The notes below the pieces were generated by a model, which had not been told where the DNA came from, searched no databases, and saw nothing but the letters and a program-made list of their open reading frames with translations. This document shows, piece by piece, positions 1-5,097 of a stretch of 5,097 nt of DNA; the first letter of the stretch is position 1, and each line of letters opens with the position of its first letter. The position numbers and the translations under genes were made by a program. Source of the DNA: Hyphomicrobiales bacterium (GTDB taxonomy: Bacteria > Pseudomonadota > Alphaproteobacteria > Rhizobiales > Beijerinckiaceae). The stretch spans positions 1 through 5,097 of the forward strand of contig PXAW01000062.1 in NCBI GenBank assembly GCA_003567055.1, in the 5' to 3' direction.

Positions 1-398
1 CCCTTTTCGATGCCGCCCGGGCGGTGCGCGAGCGCGCGCATGCGCCCTATTCGCGCTTTCGCGTCGGCGCCGCATTGATCGACGAGGCGGGCGCGGTGCA
101 TGTCGGCTGCAATGTCGAGAATGCCGCCTATCCCGAAGGTGTCTGCGCCGAGACGGCGGCGATCGCGGCGATGGTGGCCGCCGGCGGCAGGCGGATCCGC
201 GCCATCGCGGTGATCGGCTCCGGCCCGTCCATGACGACGCCCTGCGGCGGCTGCCGGCAACGCATCCGCGAATTCGCCGATGCCGATACCCGCATCCATC
301 TGCACGATCCGGCGACGGATACGCGCCACAGCCTCTCGCTCGAGGAATTGCTCCCGCTCGCCTTCGGCCCGTCCAATCTGAAGGACGAGATCCGATGA
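1..398 (+). CDS. cdd: Cytidine deaminase (5'-truncated by window edge)
   Basis: Zinc-dependent hydrolytic deamination of cytidine and deoxycytidine to uridine and deoxyuridine, in the cytosol, feeding pyrimidine salvage. The frame is open from base 3 (LFDAARAV...), and this stretch aligns with the usual N-terminal helix of the family. The GTG at 24 is therefore an internal Val codon, and the true start lies a few residues upstream of the window. Visible motifs are APYSRFRVGAAL, the substrate-binding NVENAAYP, and CAETAAI with a zinc Cys (bases 144-146) and the catalytic Glu (150-152). PCGGC follows, with the other two zinc Cys (243-245 and 252-254). Three Cys ligands indicate the short homotetrameric class (as in Bacillus subtilis), not the longer His/Cys/Cys dimeric E. 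coli form. The length, about 131 visible residues, fits that class. The stop overlaps the next start as ATGA, so it is the first visible gene of a coupled nucleoside operon. Identification is very secure. Confidence 0.95.
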   Translation, partial: LFDAARAVRERAHAPYSRFRVGAALIDEAGAVHVGCNVENAAYPEGVCAETAAIAAMVAAGGRRIRAIAVIGSGPSMTTPCGGCRQRIREFADADTRIHLHDPATDTRHSLSLEELLPLAFGPSNLKDEIR

Positions 399-1237
399 GC
401 CGGGATTACGACGCCGCCATCGCCGAAGCGCGCGCAGCGCTCATGCAGGCGGATTTTCCCCGCGATCACGCCTGCGCCATCGTGCTCGGGACGGGGCTCG
501 GCGATCTCGTCGATGATCTCGACGACCCGGTCGGCCTCGATTACGCGGCCATCCCGCATTTTCCCGCGAGCGCGGTGAGCGGCCATGCCGGACGCCTCGT
601 CTCGGGCCTGCTCGCCGGGCGACGGGTGCTGCTGATGCAGGGGCGCAAGCATTATTACGAGACCGGCGATGCCCAGGCGATGCGGGTGCCGATCGGCCTC
701 CTCGCAGCTTTGGGCGCCCCGCCGCTCGTCCTGACCAATGCCGCCGGCTCCACCCGGGCGGAAATCCCGCCCGGATCGCTCGCCATGATCACCGATCACA
801 TCGCATTCTCCGGCCTCAACCCGCTGATCGGCGAGGCGGATGAGCGGCGCTTCGTGCCGATGTCGCAGGCCTACGATCCCGATCTCGCGGCGCTGCTCGA
901 AGGTGCTGCGCGCAAGACTGGCGTGAGGCTGGCGCGCGGGGTCTACATGTGGTTTTCCGGGCCGAGCTTCGAGACGCCGGCGGAGATCCGCATGGCGCAG
1001 GTGATGGGTGCCGATTTCGTCGGCATGTCCACCGTGCCGGAGGTCATCCTCGCCCGTTTCCACGGGCTGCGCGTGGCCGGTATCTCGACCATCACCAACA
1101 TGGCGGCGGGCTTGTCGCAGATCGCGCCCGCGCATGACGAAACCAAGCGCGTCGCGGCGCAGGCGAGCGGGGATCTGCGCGCGCTGCTGGCCGGCTTCGT
1201 CGCGTCGCTGCCCGCACAACCGGGGGAAACATCATGA
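395..1237 (+). CDS. punA: Purine nucleoside phosphorylase, trimeric (PNP-I) type
   Basis: Phosphorolysis of inosine/guanosine and their deoxy forms to free purine plus (deoxy)ribose-1-phosphate; cytosolic. The 280 residues match the usual length of homotrimeric PNPs. Residues can be matched to the human enzyme by motif. The phosphate site is GTGLG (32-36, Thr33 where human has Ser), GHAG with His64, and Arg84/His86 in [14 protein letters not shown] follows at 114-119. The base and sugar site is Glu193 in GPSFETPAE, Met211-Ser212 in GMSTVPE, Asn235 in TITNMAAG and His247. The Glu/Asn pair is the known signature for 6-oxopurines, so guanosine and inosine are likelier substrates than adenosine. 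Xanthosine activity cannot be excluded. The ATG start overlaps the cdd stop (ATGA), with an AAGGA Shine-Dalgarno at 381-385 nine bases upstream. The end overlaps deoA in the same way. The family is very secure; the choice of symbol (punA versus deoD/xapA) is convention. Confidence 0.94.
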   Translation: MSRDYDAAIAEARAALMQADFPRDHACAIVLGTGLGDLVDDLDDPVGLDYAAIPHFPASAVSGHAGRLVSGLLAGRRVLLMQGRKHYYETGDAQAMRVPIGLLAALGAPPLVLTNAAGSTRAEIPPGSLAMITDHIAFSGLNPLIGEADERRFVPMSQAYDPDLAALLEGAARKTGVRLARGVYMWFSGPSFETPAEIRMAQVMGADFVGMSTVPEVILARFHGLRVAGISTITNMAAGLSQIAPAHDETKRVAAQASGDLRALLAGFVASLPAQPGETS

Positions 1238-2559
1238 GCGAAGCGGATTTTCTCCCCCAGGAAACCATCCGGGCGCTGCGCGACGGGCACGAACCGCCGC
1301 CTGAGGATATCGTGCGTTTCATCGGGGGGATCACGGATGGGCGCGTCGGCGAGGGCCAGGCGGCGGCCTTCGCCATGGCGGTCTTCTTCCGGGGACTGTC
1401 GCAGGAGGGCCGCGTGGCGCTCACCCGCGCCATGACCGAATCGGGCCGCGTGCTCGCATGGGATCTGCCCGGCCCCGTCCTCGACAAGCACTCCACCGGC
1501 GGCGTGGGCGATTGCATCAGCCTCGCGCTCGCACCGGCGGTCGCGGCCTGCGGCGGATATGTGCCGATGATCTCCGGGCGGGGCCTCGGCCATACCGGTG
1601 GCACCCTCGACAAGCTCGATTCCATCCCCGGCTACGTCTCCCAGCCCGGGCTCGACGCCTTCCGCGCGACGGTGCGCGACGCCGGCTGCGCCATTATCGG
1701 CCAGACGGCGGATCTCGCCCCGGCGGATCGGCGGCTCTATGCCATCCGCGACGTGACTGCGACGGTCGAATCGATCGATCTGATCACCGCCTCGATCCTC
1801 TCCAAGAAACTCGCCGCCGGGCTCGACGGGCTGGTCATGGACGTCAAGACCGGCTCGGGCGCCTTCATGCCCGATCTCGCCGGATCGCGGGCGCTCGCGC
1901 AGAGCATCGTCGATGTGGCCGAGGGCGCCGGCCTGCCGACGCGGGCGCTGATCACCGACATGAACGAGCCGCTCGCCCCCGTTGCCGGCAATGCGCGCGA
2001 AGTGGCCTTCATCATCGCCTATCTGAGGGGCGCGCATGCCGATTCGCGCTTCCATGCGGTGAATTGCGCGCTCGGCGGCGCCATGCTCGCGCTCGGCGGT
2101 CTCGCCCGCGACACCTCCGAGGGCGAGGCTATGATCGCGCAGGCGATCGCCTCGGGCGCGGCAGCGGAGCGTTTCGCGCGCATGGTCGCGGCTTTGGGCG
2201 GGCCTGCTGATCTGATCGAGCGCCCCGAGGCGCATCTCGCGGCAGCACCAGTGATGCGCGAGGTTCCGGCGCCGCGTGCGGGCTACGTCGCGCGCATCGC
2301 CACCCGCGAGATCGGCCTCGCCGTGGTCGCGCTCGGCGGCGGGCGGGTGCAGCCGGGGGATGAAATCGATCACCGGGTTGGCGTCGATGCGCTTGCGGGA
2401 TGCGGTGCGAAGGTCGATGCTGGCACCATGCTGGCGCGCGTGCATGCGCGCGACGAGGAGACGGCGCGTATTGCCTGCGCGCGCATCCTCGCCGCCTTCA
2501 CGATCGCCGATGAGAAACCCGGCCCCGCAGCACTCGTCGCCGATCGTATCGGCGGCTGA
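1234..2559 (+). CDS. deoA: Thymidine phosphorylase
   Basis: Reversible phosphorolysis of thymidine and deoxyuridine to thymine/uracil plus 2-deoxyribose-1-phosphate; cytosolic dimer of the glycosyltransferase family 3 / pyrimidine nucleoside phosphorylase fold. At 441 residues it is essentially the size of E. coli DeoA (440), and the active-site residues fall one position later: Lys85-His86-Ser87 in KHSTGGVGD (phosphate loop), Arg172 in [10 protein letters not shown], and Ser187 and Lys191 in ITASILSKK. The family signature [16 protein letters not shown] is intact at 114-129. The N-terminal helical domain (about 1-65), the central alpha/beta domain and the C-terminal domain (about 340-441, with [11 protein letters not shown]) are all present. 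The usual NQPL of the linker reads NEPL at 244-247. The ATG shares ATGA with the punA stop and follows a GGGGGA Shine-Dalgarno-like run at 1222-1227. It consumes deoxyuridine made by the upstream deaminase, which fits the operon. The uridine-accepting Pdp type is less likely given the close DeoA match. Confidence 0.95.
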   Translation: MSEADFLPQETIRALRDGHEPPPEDIVRFIGGITDGRVGEGQAAAFAMAVFFRGLSQEGRVALTRAMTESGRVLAWDLPGPVLDKHSTGGVGDCISLALAPAVAACGGYVPMISGRGLGHTGGTLDKLDSIPGYVSQPGLDAFRATVRDAGCAIIGQTADLAPADRRLYAIRDVTATVESIDLITASILSKKLAAGLDGLVMDVKTGSGAFMPDLAGSRALAQSIVDVAEGAGLPTRALITDMNEPLAPVAGNAREVAFIIAYLRGAHADSRFHAVNCALGGAMLALGGLARDTSEGEAMIAQAIASGAAAERFARMVAALGGPADLIERPEAHLAAAPVMREVPAPRAGYVARIATREIGLAVVALGGGRVQPGDEIDHRVGVDALAGCGAKVDAGTMLARVHARDEETARIACARILAAFTIADEKPGPAALVADRIGG

Positions 2560-2577
2560 GCGGCGTGAGGCCCTGTC

Positions 2578-2585
2578 GAAGAGGA
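2578..2585 (+). promoter_or_regulatory. Ribosome binding site of the hydroxyacid dehydrogenase
   Basis: GAAGAGGA is a good Shine-Dalgarno match lying nine bases before the GTG at 2595. It decides the start: the nearby ATG at 2585 is in a different frame, so the gene begins with GTG. The site sits in the 35-base gap after the deoA stop, leaving no room for a clear promoter or terminator there. Confidence 0.7.
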
Positions 2586-2594
2586 TGAACGCCC

Positions 2595-3539
2595 GTGACC
2601 TTGCTCGTCGCACTTTCGGGATGGGATGCCCAGACCTGGGTCGATCGTTTCGCCGCGCTCCTGCCGGACCGCAATGTCGTCGCCCTCGGCGAGCCTTTCG
2701 ACCGGCGCGAGGTGCATTACGCGGTGACCTGGAAGCACCCGCCCGGCTCGCTGGCCGGCCTGCCCAATCTCGCCGCGATCTTCTCCCTCGGCGCCGGCGT
2801 CGATCATCTCATGGGTGACGATCGCCTGCCGGACGTGCCGATCGTGCGCGTCGTGGACGAGGATCTTACCGGGCGGATGAGCGAATATGTGGTGATGCAC
2901 GCGCTGATGCATCTGCGCCAGCAGCCGCGCTACATGGCGCAGCAGCGCCGCGGCGTCTGGGAGGATGACCGCCTCCAGCCCGCCGCCCACGAGGTCCGCG
3001 TCGGCGTGATGGGTCTCGGCGTGCTCGGCATCGATGCCGCGCGCAAGCTCAAGATCATGGGTTTCGACGTGGCCGGCTGGTCGCGCTCGCCCAAGGATAT
3101 CGACGATTTCCCGACATTTGCCGGCGAGGACGGGCTCGCCGCCTTCCTCGCGCGCACCGACATCCTCGTGGTGCTCCTGCCGCTGACCGATGCGACGCAG
3201 GGCATTCTCGATTACGAGCTTTTCGCGCAACTTCCCAGCGACGGGCGGCTCGGCGGCCCGGTCGTGATCAATGCCGGGCGCGGCGGCCTGCAGAACGAGC
3301 CCGACATCCTGCGCGCCCTCGATGACGGCAAGCTGAAAGCCGCGAGCCTCGATGTCTTCGTCGAGGAGCCGCTGCCGCCGGATTCGCCCCTGTGGAAGCG
3401 CGAGGAAATCCTCATCACCCCCCACAACGCGGCGCTGAGCGCCCCCGACGCCATCGCCGCCCAGATCGCCGACCAGATCAAGACCGTCGAATCCGGCGGC
3501 ACCCTGCGCAACCTGGTCGATCGCACCCGGGGGTATTGA
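2595..3539 (+). CDS. ghrA: D-2-hydroxyacid dehydrogenase, glyoxylate/hydroxypyruvate reductase A type
   Basis: NAD(P)H-dependent reduction of a 2-oxoacid, by family most likely glyoxylate to glycolate and hydroxypyruvate to glycerate; cytosolic. The 314 residues fit the GhrA branch (E. coli GhrA is about 312). The split substrate-binding domain starts with MTLLVALSGWD and holds SLGAGVDHL (64-72) and the branch-typical MSEYV (95-99). The inserted nucleotide-binding domain has GLGVLG (140-145) followed by WSRS (162-165). An Arg/Ser pair just after the second strand favours NADPH, but this is inference. The catalytic triad is complete: Arg229 in NAGRG, Glu258 in VEEPLP and His277 in TPHNAA. The start is GTG, supported by the GAAGAGGA site. 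Thirty-five bases separate it from deoA, so co-transcription is likely, although it has no standard role in nucleoside catabolism. The family is secure. The exact substrate is not readable from sequence, and the gene symbol is by family resemblance only. Confidence 0.85.
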   Translation: MTLLVALSGWDAQTWVDRFAALLPDRNVVALGEPFDRREVHYAVTWKHPPGSLAGLPNLAAIFSLGAGVDHLMGDDRLPDVPIVRVVDEDLTGRMSEYVVMHALMHLRQQPRYMAQQRRGVWEDDRLQPAAHEVRVGVMGLGVLGIDAARKLKIMGFDVAGWSRSPKDIDDFPTFAGEDGLAAFLARTDILVVLLPLTDATQGILDYELFAQLPSDGRLGGPVVINAGRGGLQNEPDILRALDDGKLKAASLDVFVEEPLPPDSPLWKREEILITPHNAALSAPDAIAAQIADQIKTVESGGTLRNLVDRTRGY

Positions 3540-3562
3540 GGGGCGCGCGGCCTGCATGGAGG

Positions 3563-3612
3563 GCGCGGGGGCCGTCTCGCACCCGTTTTAACCCCCAACC
3601 CGCCCCCGGCGC
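3563..3612 (+). terminator. Possible hairpin after the ghrA-like gene
   Basis: GCGCGGGGGC (3563-3572) can pair over ten bases with GCCCCCGGCGC (3602-3612) if one G is bulged, around a 29-base loop. Inside it, CGGG (3566-3569) could alternatively pair with CCCG (3582-3585) just before TTTT at 3586-3589, a short terminator-like form. The stem is strong but the loop is long and the T run is brief. Chance pairing is plausible in DNA this GC-rich, so termination of the upstream operon here is only a suggestion. Confidence 0.3.
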
Positions 3613-3640
3613 TTGAAGAAACCGGCGTCTCGTGACAAGA

Positions 3641-3665
3641 CCGCGCGGTATCAATCGGCGCGCGG
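3641..3665 (+). repeat. Perfect 7-bp inverted repeat
   Basis: CCGCGCG (3641-3647) and CGCGCGG (3659-3665) are perfect reverse complements around an 11-base AT-richer loop. No T run follows, so it is not a canonical intrinsic terminator. It could be part of a structured argS leader, a protein-binding palindrome or chance. Confidence 0.3.
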
Positions 3666-3681
3666 GGTGGCTGCGCGCATC

Positions 3682-3705
3682 CGGCGCCGCGTCAGGCGGG
3701 CGCCG
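3682..3705 (+). repeat. Perfect 7-bp inverted repeat just upstream of argS
   Basis: CGGCGCC (3682-3688) and GGCGCCG (3699-3705) are perfect reverse complements around a 10-base loop. A competing inner stem, CGCC (3685-3688) with GGCG (3695-3698), is also possible. The structure ends 22 bases before the argS ATG, close enough to influence ribosome loading if formed. It has no following T run. Function is unknown. Confidence 0.3.
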
Positions 3706-3718
3706 ACAGCATCGAGAC

Positions 3719-3721
3719 GGA
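3719..3721 (+). promoter_or_regulatory. Weak ribosome binding site of argS
   Basis: The only Shine-Dalgarno-like bases before the argS ATG are GGA within ACGGACGTGAG, six bases upstream. This is weak. The ATG is chosen because the protein then begins [11 protein letters not shown], the usual start of alphaproteobacterial ArgRS. An in-frame GTG at 3632 would add 32 low-complexity Arg/Gly-rich residues with no family match. Confidence 0.4.
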
Positions 3722-3727
3722 CGTGAG

Positions 3728-5097
3728 ATGAATCTGTTTGCGACTTTCGAGGAGCGCGTGGCGCAGGCGCTGCGGAATCTGCAGCAGGCGGGGGATCTGC
3801 CCGGGGATCTGGATATTTCCCGCGCCGTCGTCGAGCCGCCGCGCGATCCCGCCCATGGCGATCTCGCCACCAATGCGGCGATGGTGCTGGCCAAGCCGGC
3901 GGGCACCAATCCGCGCGCGCTGGCCGAGAAGATCGCCGCCGATCTGGCGACCGATCCGCGTATCGAAGCAGCGGAGGTGGCCGGGCCGGGCTTCATCAAT
4001 CTGCGTCTCGATCCGGCGATCTATCGCGAGATGCTGCGTGCGGTGATCCTGCTCGGCGAGGATTACGGGCGCGGCACGGCGCAGGATACGCGCCCGATCA
4101 ATGTCGAATACGTCTCGGCCAACCCCACCGGCCCGATGCATGTCGGCCACGGGCGCGGCGCGGTCTTCGGCGATGCGCTGTGCGCGCTCCTCGCCTTCGC
4201 CGGCCATGACGTCTCGCGCGAATATTACATCAACGATGCCGGCGCGCAGGTCGACGTGCTCGCCCGCTCCGCCTTCCTGCGCTACCGCCAGGCGCTCGGC
4301 GAGGAGATCGGCGAGATCCCGGAAGGGCTCTATCCGGGCGATTATCTCGTCAGCGTCGGCCAGCAGCTGGCGCAGACTTACGGGCCGGGCCTGCAGGATC
4401 ATACGGAAGCCGAGTGGCTGCCGGTCGTGCGCGATGCGGCGATCGATGCGATGATGGCGATGATCCGCGACGATCTCGCCGCCCTCGACATCCGCCATGA
4501 CGTGTTCTTCTCCGAGCGCTCGCTCACGCAGGGCGAGACGGACGAAGTGGCCGCCACCATCGCGGATCTGCGCGCGCGCGACCTGGTCTACGAGGGCCGC
4601 CTGCCCCGCCCCAAGGGCGCGCCGGACGAGGATTGGGAGGATCGCGAGCAGACCCTGTTCCGCGCCACGGAATTCGGCGACGACGTCGATCGCCCGCTGT
4701 TGAAATCCGACGGCTCCTACACCTATTTCGCCGCCGATATCGCCTATCACCACTCCAAGTTCGCCCGCGGTTTTCCGGTGATGATCGATGTCTGGGGCGC
4801 CGATCACGGCGGCTATGTCAAGCGCATGCAGGCGGCGGTAAAGGCCATCACCCGGGGCGAGGGCGCGCTCGACGTCAAGCTGTGCCAGATGGTGCGGCTG
4901 CTGCGTGGCGGCGAGCCGGTGAAGATGTCGAAGCGCTCCGGCGAGTTCGTCACCCTGCGTGAGGTGGTCGACGAAGTCGGCTCCGACGCGGTGCGTTTCA
5001 TGATGCTCTACCGCAAGAACGACGCGCCGCTCGATTTCGACCTGGTGAAGGTGCGCGAGCAATCGAAGGACAACCCGGTCTTCTACGTGCAATACGC
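3728..5097 (+). CDS. argS: Arginyl-tRNA synthetase (3' end beyond window)
   Basis: Charges tRNA-Arg with arginine using ATP; cytosolic, essential, class I synthetase. The 456 complete codons stay open to the right edge, ending in VFYVQY. ArgRS is typically about 550-590 residues, so roughly the last fifth is missing. The N-terminal Add1 domain, which contacts the tRNA D-loop, spans about 1-90 and includes GDLATNAAM (44-52) and GFINLRL (88-94). The Rossmann catalytic core carries the HIGH motif as HVGH (138-141) within [14 protein letters not shown], then YYINDAGAQ (167-175), [14 protein letters not shown] (328-341) and [13 protein letters not shown] (354-366). The second signature is KMSKR (399-403) in [13 protein letters not shown] in the last place is a common ArgRS variant. 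DAVRFMML and NPVFYVQY mark the approach to the DALR anticodon-binding domain outside the window. Preceded by a 188-base gap, it is probably transcribed separately from the salvage genes. Identification is certain. Confidence 0.97.
   Translation, partial: MNLFATFEERVAQALRNLQQAGDLPGDLDISRAVVEPPRDPAHGDLATNAAMVLAKPAGTNPRALAEKIAADLATDPRIEAAEVAGPGFINLRLDPAIYREMLRAVILLGEDYGRGTAQDTRPINVEYVSANPTGPMHVGHGRGAVFGDALCALLAFAGHDVSREYYINDAGAQVDVLARSAFLRYRQALGEEIGEIPEGLYPGDYLVSVGQQLAQTYGPGLQDHTEAEWLPVVRDAAIDAMMAMIRDDLAALDIRHDVFFSERSLTQGETDEVAATIADLRARDLVYEGRLPRPKGAPDEDWEDREQTLFRATEFGDDVDRPLLKSDGSYTYFAADIAYHHSKFARGFPVMIDVWGADHGGYVKRMQAAVKAITRGEGALDVKLCQMVRLLRGGEPVKMSKRSGEFVTLREVVDEVGSDAVRFMMLYRKNDAPLDFDLVKVREQSKDNPVFYVQY

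Larger units (their letters stand above)
3540..3727. other. Intergenic region between ghrA-like gene and argS
   Basis: This 188-base gap is the only substantial non-coding stretch in the window. It contains three GC-rich inverted repeats, listed separately, and a short T run (bases 3586-3589). A CTTGAAG at 3612-3618 resembles an alphaproteobacterial -35 box but has no good -10 partner. The argS promoter is expected here but cannot be placed. No small gene with a credible start and ribosome site was found. Confidence 0.6.

Noticed and set aside
24..26. GTG as the start of cytidine deaminase
   Set aside because: The frame is open upstream to base 3 and those residues (LFDAARA) fit the conserved N-terminal helix, so the real start is outside the window.
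128..1219. A 363-codon minus-strand frame opposite cdd and punA
   Set aside because: It is antisense to two well-supported enzymes, spans their junction without respecting gene borders, and shows no family resemblance.
943..2613. A 556-codon open frame on the minus strand opposite punA and deoA
   Set aside because: It is antisense to two genes with complete active-site motifs, is Arg/His/Gly-rich with no recognisable domain, and is the kind of long shadow frame expected when codons end mostly in G or C.
3612..3640. A possible argS promoter, CTTGAAG with ACAAGA downstream
   Set aside because: The -35-like element is partial and the -10-like element is poor at 16-base spacing; it is not distinguishable from chance.
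3632..3727. An N-terminal extension of ArgRS from the in-frame GTG at 3632
   Set aside because: The extra 32 residues are Arg/Gly-rich with no family match, and MNLF at 3728 matches the usual ArgRS start.
3692..5092. A 466-codon open frame on the minus strand opposite argS
   Set aside because: The plus strand encodes an unmistakable ArgRS over the same bases. The minus-strand product has no recognisable domain and its composition is that of a GC-driven mirror frame.

Overview
The window is a dense, all-plus-strand bacterial stretch with very high GC and strongly G/C-ending codons. The protein sequences, and the nucleoside-salvage order cytidine deaminase - purine nucleoside phosphorylase - thymidine phosphorylase, look alphaproteobacterial, probably Hyphomicrobiales/Rhizobiales-like. 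That placement is an impression from sequence style, not a computed result.

Bases 1-2559 hold three tightly coupled nucleoside-catabolism genes. They are cdd (5' end cut by the window edge), a trimeric-type purine nucleoside phosphorylase (punA-like), and deoA. Both junctions are 4-base ATGA start/stop overlaps, so the three are almost certainly one transcript with coupled translation. Together they deaminate cytidine and deoxycytidine, then phosphorolytically cleave purine nucleosides and thymidine/deoxyuridine to free bases plus (deoxy)ribose-1-phosphate. Phosphopentomutase, deoC and upp are not in view and may lie upstream.

Bases 2560-3539 hold a 35-base spacer and a GTG-started D-2-hydroxyacid dehydrogenase of the glyoxylate/hydroxypyruvate reductase A type. 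It is probably read from the same transcript. Its link to nucleoside use is not obvious. One possibility is removal of glyoxylate made when purine rings are broken down.

Bases 3540-3727 are a 188-base non-coding gap with three GC-rich inverted repeats and no convincing U-tract terminator. It is the only place in the window where transcription is likely to end and restart.

Bases 3728-5097 are the first 456 codons of argS (arginyl-tRNA synthetase), open at the right edge. It carries both class I signature motifs. Its C-terminal anticodon-binding domain lies mostly outside the window.

I see no mobile element, CRISPR array, tRNA/rRNA gene, phage or defence gene. The content is ordinary housekeeping and salvage metabolism, and I found no sign of a novel system.
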